64,000 nt of DNA from Rhodopila globiformis (GCF_002937115.1 NZ_NHRY01000260.1:62001-126000); one strand, 5' to 3'; shown: positions 1 to 10,149, numbered from the stretch's first letter. Numbers and translations are program-made. The notes: generated by a model from the letters alone, not told the origin.

Positions 1-310
1 GGTCCGAACGGCGACCTGGACGGTGGGGACGACGGCGTGACGGGCGGCCGTCCGCGGGCCGGGCGCCGGGATCGGCAAAGGCGTGGATTGCCTGGCCATC
101 GCACGGAAGTAACGATTATGTCGCTGTTCCGCCGCGCCACGTCCTGCCTGCGTCCCGGTCACGGGACGGACTGACGGCGTTTCGCGTCATGATCCGGCGG
201 GGGACCGCCACAGCACGATCGGACGTTTGCACCGGCATCGAGAGCGCCCATTGCGGAAGCGTGGTGCATGCGCTGCAGGTCCTGGCGACGGCCGCGGAGT
301 CTCCTGACGC
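1..310. other. No recognisable gene at left edge
   Basis: Nothing here could be tied to a known family. Frame 1 on the plus strand stays open from the window edge to a TGA at 172-174 and would encode a Gly/Asp-rich then Arg-rich tail, so it could be the end of a gene starting outside the window, but the composition is not convincing. No tRNA-like or terminator structure was noticed. Confidence 0.3.
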
Positions 311-823
311 TCAGACACGCCGCACCAGGGGCCTGGACGGATCGACGACTGCCAGATTGACTGGCCCGATGCCGCAGATCGCGATGACGGCAGGCTCGGG
401 ATGGCCGCGGATCACGCCATCATAATGCGGCGTTCCAGCGACCCGGTGGACGAAGCTGCCGGCCGCCACGGGGACACATGCGGCCGGGTCGAAATCGGCT
501 CCGCTGTTGCACCACCACGTACCCGATACCACCACGCAATATCGGTCAGTACCGTAATGATGCGGCGCGCTCATGAAGCCTGGCCACCAACGGATCAGTG
601 TGTAGTACAGGCCGGCTTTGGTCGGGTCGCCAGCCAGCAGGCAATTGTCGACGCTCCGCTCCGGGAAAGCCGGGTTGGACTTCCATTGCAGTTCGCCGGG
701 TTTGCGGATGATGGTCTGACTGGGATCGAGCGGACTTGCCGCCGCGCTCTTGACGAAACCAATCGGCAGCGCCGAGACGAGCGCGGCCAGCAGGGCATCC
801 CGCCGGAGCGTTGTTTGTGTCAT
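311..823 (-). CDS. Exported cupin-domain protein
   Basis: A 170-aa protein with a likely signal peptide (residues 1-29; Arg-rich start, hydrophobic core, Ala-rich cleavage area ending KSAAA). The rest is a single cupin barrel: HHYGTDRYCVVVSGTWW matches the first cupin motif (two His, then strand and G-W turn) and the segment ending VHRVAGTPHYDGV supplies the second His region. Such periplasmic cupins often bind a metal, but no substrate can be assigned. The ATG at 823 is chosen because it has a GGGAGG ribosome site 6 bases upstream; a longer open frame further upstream has no export signal and looks non-coding. It is divergent from the Crp/Fnr gene, 590 bases away. Confidence is good for the fold and low for the role. 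Confidence 0.75.
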   Translation of the reverse strand: MTQTTLRRDALLAALVSALPIGFVKSAAASPLDPSQTIIRKPGELQWKSNPAFPERSVDNCLLAGDPTKAGLYYTLIRWWPGFMSAPHHYGTDRYCVVVSGTWWCNSGADFDPAACVPVAAGSFVHRVAGTPHYDGVIRGHPEPAVIAICGIGPVNLAVVDPSRPLVRRV

Positions 824-1413
824 TGCAGCCTCCCGTTGCTGACAAGCCCATTCTTTCGCGGCAGTGATATCCCGCCGATCGGCCGCGTTTACTGTAGCCG
901 AAGTGTCGCCCATGATCACGCGCGTAGCCAGCGGCTTGCCGCACAGACTCGTTGCGCGCCCCTGTCTGGACCGTAACAAAGCGACCGATTGCCATGCAGC
1001 GCCGCGGGCGACTGCCTGCGTGCCGGCGCTCCCCGCCCTGATCTTCGTCGCGGCGACTTCGCCATCTTCCCCGAGCCGGGCGACGGCTGCTCCGCGGCTC
1101 AACCGGTATGTCCTTGCCGGACATGCCGATGAATTGCCTCCCGGCGCGCCAGTCGTGACCAGTCGGAGCATGTATCTCGCCGGCACCAGCGAAAAATCGT
1201 TTCCAATAACAAGACCACGTTGACGAGGAAGAGCCGGCGTTTCATGATCCGAATGGCATCGTCCCGTCCTCGTGCGGGATGGCCGGTCCGGGACTCATCG
1301 CCTGAATTCGCGGCTGCATAGCTGGTACGGAACAGCGCCAGTCTGTCGTGATGCGCTGCGATATGCCGTCGCCGGTCTGGTCCGTCATGTTCTGCCGGTA
1401 AGGGAGACACGCG
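824..1413. other. Intergenic region between divergent genes
   Basis: 590 bases separate the cupin gene and the Crp/Fnr gene. Both promoters should lie here. Some short open frames exist on the minus strand, one beginning MKRRLFLVNVVLLLETIF near 1243, but none continues into a recognisable protein, and a decayed gene is possible. One copy of the palindrome GCCGATCGGC lies at 874-883. Confidence 0.4.
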
Positions 1414-2109
1414 ATGTCACTGGCCTCGATCACCGTATTCAAGGGCATGAGCCAACACGACCTTCGCCGTCTCGAGCAGGGCAGCGTTGCCCTCGAACCG
1501 CATGACGGCACAACCCTGTTCGCGCAGGGCGATCCCGCCGACGCCGTCTATGCGGTCACCGGCGGTGACGGCCATGTCCGCATCGGCGTGATTGATCGCC
1601 ACAGCAAGGCGCTGATGGTCGAGGTGTTCCGCAGTAGCGACATCTTCGGCGAAATTGGCGTGATGGACAGCGACGTGCGCAGTGCGGCCGCTGTGATCGA
1701 AGGCCGGGTAAGGCTGGTGAAAATCAGCCGCGCCGCATTTCTTTCGGCGCTGAAAACATGTCCGTCGCTCGGCGAGGCGCTGTGTCGCATGATGGCGCTA
1801 CGGTTGCGGCGTACGTTCGCGCTGCTCCAGGATGCCACGTTCGAAAGCCTGGAAGTGCGCCTGGCGCGGCAGATCCTGTACCTGGCGGAACGGGAGGGCC
1901 GCCCGACGGACCATGGGATACGGCTGGCGCACCGCTTTCGCCAGGCCGATCTTGCCGATCTGCTCGGGGCGACGACCCGCAGCATCATTACGATCCTGAA
2001 TGCCTGGCGAACGGCGGGCGTGGTTGCCTATGACACGGATCGGGCGCTGCTGACCGTGCGGAATCTCGCTGCGCTGCGGGCGATCACCGGGGCTGACAGT
2101 CCCGAATAG
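1414..2109 (+). CDS. Crp/Fnr-family transcriptional regulator
   Basis: A 231-aa regulator. Residues about 5-120 form a cyclic-nucleotide-binding-like barrel (EVFRSSDIFGEIGVMD resembles the phosphate-binding-cassette region). A dimerisation helix follows, and residues about 150-220 carry a winged helix with the recognition segment RQADLADLLGATTRSIITIL. There are no clustered N-terminal cysteines, so it is not an Fe-S FNR. Whether it binds cAMP cannot be judged, since the Arg-Ser pair of E. coli CRP is not clearly present. The ATG at 1414 has a GGGAG site 9 bases upstream. No adjacent target is obvious; the hybrid kinase gene begins about 320 bases downstream on the same strand. A perfect CRP-type operator exists elsewhere in the window at 30701, but a link is only speculative. 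Confidence 0.85.
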   Translation: MSLASITVFKGMSQHDLRRLEQGSVALEPHDGTTLFAQGDPADAVYAVTGGDGHVRIGVIDRHSKALMVEVFRSSDIFGEIGVMDSDVRSAAAVIEGRVRLVKISRAAFLSALKTCPSLGEALCRMMALRLRRTFALLQDATFESLEVRLARQILYLAEREGRPTDHGIRLAHRFRQADLADLLGATTRSIITILNAWRTAGVVAYDTDRALLTVRNLAALRAITGADSPE

Positions 2110-2429
2110 CCGGAACCGGTGCGGCGGACGCTGGCCAAGGCCCGGAGGAACCAAGGCGCTTGCGGCGCGAGCACCCGCCCCAACCTGCAAGCGCGGCAAT
2201 CAGCCGCCTGGCTGGCCGGACAGTCTTGCCCAATGACAAATTCAACAGTGAGTGAAAAGGTTTCGTATGAACTTGAATTGTGAAACCTCATTGCGACTCC
2301 GGCCCGGCATTGCCCCACGATGGAAGCCCGTTGTCTGAACCGCTTGTGTATGTCTGCCCGGGCAAAAAGCCGACAGTCTGCAAGCCAGTTTCAAGAGCCA
2401 GCGCCGGCCAGGGTCGATATCGGGGAAGT

Positions 2430-5400
2430 ATGGTGAAGGAGCGGGTCAGTCACGCGGGAAGCACAGCCACGCCCGGGCGTGTGCGGCAGCATGTCGATGG
2501 CGAGATGGATCTGCCTCCGACGGCTATCCAGCCCGATGGACCGCGCCTTCTTCCAGGCCAGGCGGCAACCGCCTTTTCCAGTCAGGGACCGGATGCAAAC
2601 GCAAAAATCATCGCCGCGCCCGTCGCAACAGCACCGCTCGGCCCGTCCGTTGACGGAAGCGGAGCGGCTGCCGGAGAACCAGCCGCTGATCTATCCCGTC
2701 CCATAGCGCCGTCCGGACGATTGAGCGCCTGGGTGCTCGACCTGCGCACCTGGGCGCTGTCCGGCTCGGTCCTGTTCAGCGACAAGTTCCGTGACGATCG
2801 CGCCACCCCCTTCGACCCGCGCGAACTGGAAGCCGCCATCCATCCCGATGACCGCAACCGCTGGCGAACCGCGTTTGAACTTGCCGTCACCACAGGCGCG
2901 GAACTCGACCTGGATTACCGGCTCTACCGGCCTGACGGCACGCTGGTCTGGCTGCATGTCCGGGGACAGGTCACCTGCGACCTGGATGGCGTCCCGCTGC
3001 GCATGACCGGCGTCTCGCTCGACGTGACCGAACGGCGGGCATCCGACCTCCGGCTCGAACTCAGCGAGGAATCGCTGCGGCTCGCCACCGAGGCCGCCGA
3101 AATCGGCTCCTGGGATCTCGACCTGGACACCGGCGAGCTGACCTGGTCCGACCGCACGCGGGCGATGTTCGGCATCTTCTCCGGGGGGCCGGTCAGCATG
3201 GCGGACTTCTACGCCGGCCTGCATCCTGATGATCGGGAGGCCACCGGCGCGGCCTTCGCGTCGTCGATGGACCCGGCTGTCCGGGCCACGTACGACGTCG
3301 AATACCGCACCATCGGCAAGGAGGACGGCGTCGTCCGCTGGGTGGCGGCCAAGGGCAAGGGCCTGTTCCAGGACGGCCGCTGCCGACGCGCCATCGGCAC
3401 CGCCATCGACATCACCGCCCGGAAGCTTGCCGCCAACCGGCAGGCGTTCCTGCTCGACTTGTGGGACCGCCTGCGCGCTCACTCGCAGCCCGACGCCATC
3501 GTGGCGGCGGCGGCCGAGGCGCTCGGGCGGCACCTGAAGGCCAACCGCGTCGGCTATGGCCAGGTGCTGGCCGATGACGAGACGATCGCGCTCGAGACCT
3601 ATTTCGTGGACAGCGTCGCGCCCGTGACCGGCGCCTTCCCGCTGGCGGCCTTTGGCGCCGCCGCGGTCGCGCGCCAGCGCCAGGGACTGACGATCGCTGA
3701 CGACGACCTGCCCCCGTACCTGGCGGATGGCCCGCAGGCCTACGTCCCGGCCGACACGCGGTCGTTCGCCTCCGTGCCCCTGGTGCGGGATGGCCGCTTC
3801 ATCGCCTGCCTGTTCGTCAGCTACCGCGATCCCCATCCCTGGCACCCGGACGAAATCGCCCTGGTCGAGGACGTGGCGGCGCGCCTGTGGGACGCCTGGC
3901 AGCGTGCCCGCGCCGAGGCGGCGCTGCGCCAGGCCAATGACACGCTCGAGAAGCTGATCGCCGAGCGCACCGCCGCGTTGCAGGCCAGCGAGGCAAGGCT
4001 GCGGACGATCTTCGAGACGAGCTACCAACTCCAGGGGCTGATCGCGCTCGACGGCACCCTGCTTGAAGCGAATGCGACGTTGCTTGCCGCCATCGGGGCG
4101 ACGCCCGGCGACGTCATCGGCCGGCCGTTCTGGCAGACGCCGTGGTTCACCGGCACGCCCGGCATGGCGGACACCATCCGCGCGGCCGTGGCGGCGGCCT
4201 CGCGCGGCGAGACCATGCGCCGGGAGATCACCCTGCAGCTGCCCTCGGGCAGGCGGTCGTTCGACTTTTCCATCCGGCCGGTCCGCGACGAGAACGGGAC
4301 GATCGTCGCGTTCGTGCCGGAGGCCGCCGACGTCACCGAGCGGCGCGAAACCGAGGAGGCGCTGCGGCAGTCGCAGAAGATGGAGGCCATCGGCCAGCTC
4401 ACCGGCGGGATCGCGCACGACTTCAACAATCTGCTGGCCAGCATCATGGGCAGCCTGGAGCTGGCGTCCCAGCGCATCGGCGCCGGGCGCGCAGCCGAGA
4501 GCGAGCGCTTCCTGACCATCGGCATGACGGCGGCCAGGCGCGCGGCCGCCCTGACGCAGCGCCTGCTGGCTTTCGCGCGGCGCCAGTCGCTGGCGCCGGC
4601 CCGGGTGGACGGCAACCGCCTGGTCGAGAGCATGGAGGACCTGCTCCGGCGCACGCTCGGCCCGGCCGTTGACCTGAGGATGAACCTTGGCAGCGGCCTG
4701 TGGCCGGTGCTGTGCGATCCGAACCAGCTGGAGAACGCCCTGCTGAACCTGGCGATCAACGCCCGCGACGCGATGCCGGACGGCGGCCGCCTGACGATCG
4801 AGACCGCCAACGCGATCCTCGACGACATCTATGCCCGCAGCCATGCGGATGAAATCAGGCCAGGCGCCTATGTTGCCATTACCGTGACCGACACCGGGAC
4901 GGGTATGGAGCCGGATGTCATGGCGCGGGCGTTCGAACCCTTCTTCACGACCAAGCCGACCGGACAGGGCACCGGCCTGGGGCTGTCGATGCTGTATGGG
5001 TTCGTCAAGCAGTCCGAGGGGCATGTGACGATTACCTCGCGGCCGGGCCAGGGCACCTCGTTCACCGTCTACCTGCCTCGTTATGACGGAGCGGCCGATC
5101 CGCAGGCCGATGACGGCGCGGACGACGCCGCACTGGCGTCACGGGCCGGCGATGGCAGCGTGGTGCTGATTGTCGACGACGAGGCCAGCCTGCGCATGCT
5201 GGTCGCCGAACGGCTGCACGAGCTTGGCCACGCGGTGATCGAGGCGGCGGACGGCCCCTCCGCCCTGCGCCTGCTGCAGTCCAACATGCGGGTCGATCTC
5301 CTGCTGACGGATGTCGGCCTGCCTGGCCTGAACGGGCGCCAGGTCGCCGATGCCGCCCGCGCGCAGCGTCCCGGCCTGCCGGTGCTGTTCATGACCGGAT

Positions 5401-5558
5401 ACGCCCACGCTTCGGCCGGCGGCAACCGCCTGCTCGAGCCGGGCATGGAGCTGATCACGAAGCCGTTCGCATTGGAGGCGCTGCTTGCCAGGGTTCAGCG
5501 CATGCTGGGCGCCCCTGGCGATGCGGCCGGTGCGTCGGAGACCGGCAGGCCGGCGTAG
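2430..5558 (+). CDS. PAS/GAF hybrid sensor histidine kinase
   Basis: A soluble hybrid kinase of about 1042 aa with no transmembrane segment. Order seen: PAS about 95-205, PAS_3-type about 210-335 (EIGSWDLDLDTGELTWSD), GAF about 345-500, PAS about 525-645, a HisKA H-box with GGIAHDFNNLL (phospho-His near 662), HATPase with the DTGTGM and GQGTGLGLS boxes, and a C-terminal receiver (VLIVDDEAS, phospho-acceptor Asp in LLLTDVGLPG near 960, conserved Lys in ITKPF). The HDFNNLL H-box subtype usually goes with a fused receiver. The start is uncertain: an in-frame GTG at 2280 would add 50 unusual residues and lacks a ribosome site, while the ATG at 2430 is preceded by GGGGAAG. The 320 bases before it hold an AT-richer stretch around 2230-2280 that may contain the promoter. 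No cognate output gene is adjacent, so the signal and target are unknown. Confidence 0.85.
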   Translation: MVKERVSHAGSTATPGRVRQHVDGEMDLPPTAIQPDGPRLLPGQAATAFSSQGPDANAKIIAAPVATAPLGPSVDGSGAAAGEPAADLSRPIAPSGRLSAWVLDLRTWALSGSVLFSDKFRDDRATPFDPRELEAAIHPDDRNRWRTAFELAVTTGAELDLDYRLYRPDGTLVWLHVRGQVTCDLDGVPLRMTGVSLDVTERRASDLRLELSEESLRLATEAAEIGSWDLDLDTGELTWSDRTRAMFGIFSGGPVSMADFYAGLHPDDREATGAAFASSMDPAVRATYDVEYRTIGKEDGVVRWVAAKGKGLFQDGRCRRAIGTAIDITARKLAANRQAFLLDLWDRLRAHSQPDAIVAAAAEALGRHLKANRVGYGQVLADDETIALETYFVDSVAPVTGAFPLAAFGAAAVARQRQGLTIADDDLPPYLADGPQAYVPADTRSFASVPLVRDGRFIACLFVSYRDPHPWHPDEIALVEDVAARLWDAWQRARAEAALRQANDTLEKLIAERTAALQASEARLRTIFETSYQLQGLIALDGTLLEANATLLAAIGATPGDVIGRPFWQTPWFTGTPGMADTIRAAVAAASRGETMRREITLQLPSGRRSFDFSIRPVRDENGTIVAFVPEAADVTERRETEEALRQSQKMEAIGQLTGGIAHDFNNLLASIMGSLELASQRIGAGRAAESERFLTIGMTAARRAAALTQRLLAFARRQSLAPARVDGNRLVESMEDLLRRTLGPAVDLRMNLGSGLWPVLCDPNQLENALLNLAINARDAMPDGGRLTIETANAILDDIYARSHADEIRPGAYVAITVTDTGTGMEPDVMARAFEPFFTTKPTGQGTGLGLSMLYGFVKQSEGHVTITSRPGQGTSFTVYLPRYDGAADPQADDGADDAALASRAGDGSVVLIVDDEASLRMLVAERLHELGHAVIEAADGPSALRLLQSNMRVDLLLTDVGLPGLNGRQVADAARAQRPGLPVLFMTGYAHASAGGNRLLEPGMELITKPFALEALLARVQRMLGAPGDAAGASETGRPA

Positions 5559-5714
5559 GCGCGGAGCGCATTGGCGATCGGCCCACGACCAGCACCAGGT
5601 TGCTGCGCAACGGCCGTGCCTCGTGTCTTTTCATTTGTTGGGGAGCTTGTCCCCATGGCTGTCTGGATAAGGCGGCGGTTGGAGAAGGATTGGGTGCCCG
5701 GTCCGTTGCCCCTC

Positions 5715-5880
5715 CGTCCTGGCCGGGCGTGTCCCGGCCATCCACCCCCCGCCGTTGAAGCGCAGATGGCCGGGACACGCCCGGCCATGACGGTGAGAGA
5801 ACGGCCGCGGCGCCAAATCCTTCTTCACCAATCGTCTCATCCTGACGCGCATGGGGACACGCCCGGCCAGGACGGAGGGG
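5715..5880. repeat. Interspersed palindromic repeat, copy A
   Basis: Two 22-base arms at 5721-5742 and 5765-5786 are exact reverse complements (they begin GGCCGGGCGTGTCCCGGCC) around a 22-base loop. A shared flank follows (GAGAGAACGGCCGCGGCGCC), and a third half-arm lies near 5851-5873. Related copies occur near 10.15, 44.6, 49.95, 52.27, 56.2, 58.4 and 61.1 kb. Open frames through the arms are artefacts of the repeat. The element lies between the hybrid kinase and the kdp operon and could act as a transcription terminator or mRNA stabiliser. Confidence 0.85.
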
Positions 5881-5950
5881 CCAGCCCCCGCTGATGTATA
5901 TCAAGCATTGATCACCGGTGTACTGCTACGTCACGACGCTCGCGGCGGCT

Positions 5951-5989
5951 TATATGGGATTTCTATTCCCCGCCCGTTTGCCCCATATA
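5951..5989. promoter_or_regulatory. Inverted repeat upstream of kdp operon
   Basis: TATATGGG at 5951-5958 pairs with CCCATATA at 5982-5989 across a 23-base spacer, about 65 bases before the first small kdp gene. It is one of the few AT-rich stretches in the area and is placed where an operator or promoter would be expected. No match to a defined KdpE box is claimed. Confidence 0.4.
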
Positions 5990-6053
5990 GTCTTTATAGG
6001 CGCGCCTGCCCTAATCGAGCCACGCTACCTGACCTTCTGAAGGGAGCCTGGAG

Positions 6054-6137
6054 ATGGTTGACCTGATTTTCCTCGCCACCGGCGCCGCTTTCCTTGTCCT
6101 GTGCGGGCTGTATGCCCTGGCCTGCGACCGGCTGTAG
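6054..6137 (+). CDS. 27-aa membrane peptide preceding kdpF
   Basis: A short gene starting MVDLIFLATGAAFLVLCGLY and ending ALACDRL: one hydrophobic helix followed by a small polar tail with Cys and Arg. It has a strong ribosome site (AAGGGAGCCTGGAG just upstream) and ends 11 bases before kdpF. From memory, similar single-helix peptides sit in front of kdpF in other alphaproteobacterial kdp operons and are usually left unannotated. By position it may be a second accessory subunit of the Kdp complex or a translational-coupling leader; neither is shown. Confidence 0.65.
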   Translation: MVDLIFLATGAAFLVLCGLYALACDRL

Positions 6138-6148
6138 AGAACCCGCGC

Positions 6149-6238
6149 ATGACCTTCGACTATATCCTCGGCGGCCTGGTGACGGCGTTCCTGCTCGTCT
6201 ACCTGGTCTTTGCGCTGCTCAGGCCCGAACGCTTCTAG
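6149..6238 (+). CDS. kdpF: Kdp complex small subunit KdpF
   Basis: A 29-aa single-span membrane peptide ([20 protein letters not shown] then FALLRPERF), matching KdpF in length, hydrophobicity and the typical ending with L-x-P-E-x-F. KdpF stabilises the KdpFABC potassium pump in the inner membrane. It starts 11 bases after the preceding peptide and ends 19 bases before kdpA, as in kdp operons generally. Confidence 0.92.
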   Translation: MTFDYILGGLVTAFLLVYLVFALLRPERF

Positions 6239-6257
6239 CACTGCCGGATCCATAATC

Positions 6258-7967
6258 ATGACACTAAACGGCTGGCTGCAGATCGCGCTGTACTGCGTCC
6301 TGCTGACCCTGCTGGTCAAGCCGCTCGGCGGCTACATGACCCGCGTCTTCAATGGGGAGAAAACCTTTCTCTCCCCCGCCCTGAAACCGCTCGAGACCGG
6401 CATCTACCGCCTCTGCGGCGTGCGCGAGGCCGAGGAGCAGCACTGGGTGACCTACGCCATTGCGATGCTGGCCTTCACCTTCGCCGGCTTCGTCGTGCTG
6501 TATGGCCTGCAGCGGCTGCAGGCGGTGCTGCCGTTCAACCCGCAGCATCTCGACCCGGTGGCGCCGGACCTGGCGTTCAACACCTCGGTCAGCTTCGTCA
6601 CCAACACCAACTGGCAGTCCTACACGCCGGAAAGCACCATGAGCGACCTGGTGCAGATGGCGGGACTGACGGTGCACAACTTCGTCAGCGCCGCCACCGG
6701 CATCGCGCTCGCTTTGGCGCTGATCCGCGGCTTCGCCCGGCGCTCGGCGAAAACCGTTGGCAACTTCTGGGTCGATCTCATCCGCTGCACCTTCTACGTG
6801 CTGATGCCGATCTGCATCGTCGCCGGGCTGTTCATGGTCTGGCAGGGCGTGCCGCAGAACCTGGGCGCCTATACGGCCGTCACTACGCTCGAAGGCGGCA
6901 AGCAGCTGATCGCGCAAGGCCCGGTCGCCTCGCAGGAGGCGATCAAGATGCTCGGCACCAACGGCGGCGGCTTCTTCAACGCCAACTCGTCGCACCCGTT
7001 CGAAAACCCCACCGCGCTGACGAACCTGCTGCAGATGCTGCTGATCTTCTCCATCGGCGCGGCGCTGACCAACGTCTTTGGCCGAATGGTCGGCAGCCAG
7101 CGCCAGGGCTGGGCGATCTTCGCGGTGATGGCGGTGCTGTTCCTCGCCGGCGTCGCCACGCTCTACGCGTCCGAAGCTGCCGGCAACACCCTGCTCGCCC
7201 ACCTGCCGCTCGACCACGCCGCCGGCAACATGGAGGGCAAGGAGGTCCGCTTCGGCATCGCCAACTCGGCGCTGTTCGCCACCATCACCACCGATGCCTC
7301 CTGCGGCGCGGTCAACACCATGCATGACAGCCTCACGCCCATCGGCGGCATGGTGCCGATGCTCAACATCATGCTCGGCGAGATCATCTTCGGCGGCGTC
7401 GGCTCCGGCCTGTATGGCATGTTGCTGTTCGTCATCGTCGCGATGTTCGTCGCCGGACTGATGGTCGGCCGCACGCCGGAATACCTCGGCAAGAAGCTGG
7501 AGGCGAAGGAGGTCAAGATGGCGATGCTCGGCATCCTGATCCTGCCCTTGTCGATGCTCGGCTTCACCGCGCTGGCGGTGGTGATCCCGCCGGGTGTCTC
7601 GGCGCTGGCCAATGCCGGCCCGCACGGCTTCTCCGAGGCGCTGTACGCCTATACCTCCGCCACCGGCAACAACGGCAGCGCGTTCGCCGGCCTGTCCGCC
7701 AACACACCATTCTGGAACAGCACGCTGGGGCTGGCAATGTTCATCGGCCGCTTCCTGATGATCGTCCCGATGCTGGCGGTCGCCGGCTCGCTGGCGGCGA
7801 AGAAGATCGTACCCGTCTCCGCTGGCACCTTCCCGACCGACGGCGGCCTGTTCGTCGGCCTGGTCGTCGGCGTGATCCTGATCACCGGCGGCCTGACCTT
7901 CCTGCCGTCGCTGGCGCTCGGGCCGATCGTCGAGCAGTTGGCGATGCACGCCGGCACCACGTACTGA
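6258..7967 (+). CDS. kdpA: Potassium-transporting ATPase, subunit A
   Basis: A 569-aa polytopic protein, close to the roughly 557 aa of E. coli KdpA. It is the channel-like potassium-binding subunit of the Kdp pump. Filter-type loops are visible: [58 protein letters not shown] and [15 protein letters not shown], which hold the four selectivity-loop regions of the superfamily. The start [12 protein letters not shown] at 6258 is chosen over an upstream in-frame ATG because it begins the first helix, fits the family and avoids overlap with kdpF. kdpB follows after 11 bases. Confidence 0.96.
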   Translation: MTLNGWLQIALYCVLLTLLVKPLGGYMTRVFNGEKTFLSPALKPLETGIYRLCGVREAEEQHWVTYAIAMLAFTFAGFVVLYGLQRLQAVLPFNPQHLDPVAPDLAFNTSVSFVTNTNWQSYTPESTMSDLVQMAGLTVHNFVSAATGIALALALIRGFARRSAKTVGNFWVDLIRCTFYVLMPICIVAGLFMVWQGVPQNLGAYTAVTTLEGGKQLIAQGPVASQEAIKMLGTNGGGFFNANSSHPFENPTALTNLLQMLLIFSIGAALTNVFGRMVGSQRQGWAIFAVMAVLFLAGVATLYASEAAGNTLLAHLPLDHAAGNMEGKEVRFGIANSALFATITTDASCGAVNTMHDSLTPIGGMVPMLNIMLGEIIFGGVGSGLYGMLLFVIVAMFVAGLMVGRTPEYLGKKLEAKEVKMAMLGILILPLSMLGFTALAVVIPPGVSALANAGPHGFSEALYAYTSATGNNGSAFAGLSANTPFWNSTLGLAMFIGRFLMIVPMLAVAGSLAAKKIVPVSAGTFPTDGGLFVGLVVGVILITGGLTFLPSLALGPIVEQLAMHAGTTY

Positions 7968-7978
7968 GGCATTTCATC

Positions 7979-10111
7979 ATGGCATCCAGAACCCATTCCC
8001 GCAGCGCCCGCTCCAGCCTGTTCGACCCGGCGATCCTGGTCCCGGCGATCGGCCAGGCGGTGCGCAAGCTCGATCCGCGGCTGATGGCGCGCAACCCGGT
8101 GATGTTCGTGGTCGAGGTCGTCTCGGCCCTGACCACCATCATCCTGCTGCGCGACCTGGTCAGCGGCGGCGACTATCCCGGCTTTACGCTGCAGATCACG
8201 ATCTGGCTGTGGATCACCGTGCTGTTCGCCAACTTCGCCGAAGCGGTGGCCGAGGGCCGCGGCAAGGCGCAGGCGGCCACGCTCCGCCGCGCCCGTACCG
8301 AGACCAAAGCGCGGCGGCTGCTGCCGGACTCCACCGGCGCATATGACCCGAAAGGGCTGTATGAGGAGATCTGGGCTCCCGACCTGAAGCAGGGCGATTT
8401 CGTGCTGGTCGAGGCCGGCGAACTGATCCCGAGCGACGGCGAGGTGGTGGAAGGCATCGCCTCGGTCGACGAATCGGCGATCACCGGCGAGTCCGCCCCC
8501 GTCATCCGCGAGAGCGGCGGCGACCGCTCGGCGGTGACCGGCGGCACAAGGGTGCTGTCGGACTGGATCAAGGTCCGCATCACCGCCGCCCAGGGCTCGA
8601 CCTTCCTCGACCGCATGATCGCCCTTGTGGAAGGGGCGGAGCGGCAGAAGACGCCGAACGAGATCGCCCTGAACATCCTGCTGGCCGGGCTGACGATCAT
8701 CTTCGTCATCGCCGTGACCACCATCCCCAGTTTCGCGACTTATGCCGGCGGGTCGGTGTCGGTGGTGATCCTGGTGGCGCTGTTCGTGGCGCTGATCCCG
8801 ACCACCATCGGCGCATTGCTGTCCGCCATCGGCATCGCCGGCATGGACCGCCTGGTGCGGTTCAACGTGCTGGCGATGTCGGGTCGGGCGGTGGAGGCGG
8901 CGGGCGACGTCGATACGCTGCTGCTGGACAAGACCGGCACCATCACGCTGGGCAACCGCCAGGCCACCGAGTTCCTGCCGCTCGCCGGCGTGACCGCGCG
9001 CGAGCTGGCGGATGCCGCGCAGTTGTCGTCGCTGCCCGACGAGACGCCGGAAGGCCGCTCCATCGTCGTGCTGGCGAAGGAGACGTACGGCATCCGCGGC
9101 CGCGAGATGGCGCCGATGGGGGCGCACTTCATCCCGTTCTCGGCGCAGACGCGGCTGTCCGGCATCGACTTCGAGGGCTCGTCCATCCGCAAGGGCGCGG
9201 TCGACGCGGTGCTGGCCTGGGTGCGTGGCGGCACGGACGCGACAGCGCGCAGTGGCGGCGGCGCCACCACGCTGCGGCCGGCGGTGAGCAATGCGACGGT
9301 GCGCGAACTGGAGATCAAGGCCGAGGCCATCGCCAAGGCCGGCGGCACGCCGCTGGCAGTGGCGAAGGACGGGCGGCTGCTCGGGGTGATCACGCTGAAG
9401 GACATCGTCAAGGGCGGCATCCGGGAACGGTTCAGCGCACTGCGCCGGATGGGCATCCGCACGGTGATGATCACCGGCGACAACCCCCTGACCGCCGCCG
9501 CCATCGCCGCCGAGGCCGGGGTGGACGACTTCCTGGCGCAGGCCACGCCGGAGATGAAGCTGAAGCTGATCCGCGAGGAGCAGGCGCAGGGCAAGCTGGT
9601 GGCGATGTGCGGCGACGGCACCAACGACGCCCCGGCGCTGGCGCAGGCCGATGTCGGCGTGGCGATGAACACCGGCACCATGGCGGCGCGCGAGGCCGGC
9701 AACATGGTCGACCTCGACAGCGACCCGACCAAGCTGATCGAGATCGTCGAGATCGGCAAGCAACTGCTGATGACCCGTGGGGCGCTGACGACGTTTTCCA
9801 TCTCCAACGACGTGGCGAAGTATTTCGCCATGATCCCGGCGATGTTCATCGCCTTCTATCCGCAGCTCCAGGCGCTGAACGTCATGCACCTGAACAACCC
9901 GCGCAGCGCCATCCTGTCGGCGATCATCTTCAACGCGCTGATCATCGTCGCGCTGATCCCGCTGGCGCTGAAGGGCATCCGCTACCGCCCCATCGGCGCG
10001 GCGGCGCTGCTGCGGCGCAACCTGCTGATCTATGGCGTTGGCGGGCTGATCGCGCCGTTCGTCGGCATCAAGCTGATCGACATGGCGGTCAGCGCCATCG
10101 GACTGGCTTAG
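7979..10111 (+). CDS. kdpB: Potassium-transporting P-type ATPase, subunit B
   Basis: A 710-aa P-type ATPase catalytic subunit that hydrolyses ATP to drive potassium import. The phosphorylation motif DKTGT has its Asp at residue 317; also seen are the dephosphorylation loop (TGES), the nucleotide-domain region [27 protein letters not shown] and the hinge [20 protein letters not shown]. It is somewhat longer than the 682 aa of E. coli KdpB, mostly from an N-terminal extension ([10 protein letters not shown]) and a Gly/Ala/Arg insert near residues 415-435. The operon is interrupted after this gene by a 386-base region holding palindromic repeats before kdpC. Confidence 0.97.
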   Translation: MASRTHSRSARSSLFDPAILVPAIGQAVRKLDPRLMARNPVMFVVEVVSALTTIILLRDLVSGGDYPGFTLQITIWLWITVLFANFAEAVAEGRGKAQAATLRRARTETKARRLLPDSTGAYDPKGLYEEIWAPDLKQGDFVLVEAGELIPSDGEVVEGIASVDESAITGESAPVIRESGGDRSAVTGGTRVLSDWIKVRITAAQGSTFLDRMIALVEGAERQKTPNEIALNILLAGLTIIFVIAVTTIPSFATYAGGSVSVVILVALFVALIPTTIGALLSAIGIAGMDRLVRFNVLAMSGRAVEAAGDVDTLLLDKTGTITLGNRQATEFLPLAGVTARELADAAQLSSLPDETPEGRSIVVLAKETYGIRGREMAPMGAHFIPFSAQTRLSGIDFEGSSIRKGAVDAVLAWVRGGTDATARSGGGATTLRPAVSNATVRELEIKAEAIAKAGGTPLAVAKDGRLLGVITLKDIVKGGIRERFSALRRMGIRTVMITGDNPLTAAAIAAEAGVDDFLAQATPEMKLKLIREEQAQGKLVAMCGDGTNDAPALAQADVGVAMNTGTMAAREAGNMVDLDSDPTKLIEIVEIGKQLLMTRGALTTFSISNDVAKYFAMIPAMFIAFYPQLQALNVMHLNNPRSAILSAIIFNALIIVALIPLALKGIRYRPIGAAALLRRNLLIYGVGGLIAPFVGIKLIDMAVSAIGLA

Positions 10112-10149
10112 TAAACTTCGCTATTGAAATGGAACAAGACCGTTGTCTC

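Noticed and set aside
2691-5024. A 777-codon open frame antisense to the PAS/GAF hybrid kinase
   Set aside because: Composition (Arg/Gly/His/Gln-rich) is that of a shadow frame in GC-rich DNA, and the opposite strand encodes an obvious kinase.
5495-5904. Several short proteins of the type MAGRVPAI... in gaps near 5.7, 10.2, 50.0 and 61.2 kb
   Set aside because: They are translations of the palindromic repeat, found in many frames and both strands, and are often annotated as hypothetical proteins in error.
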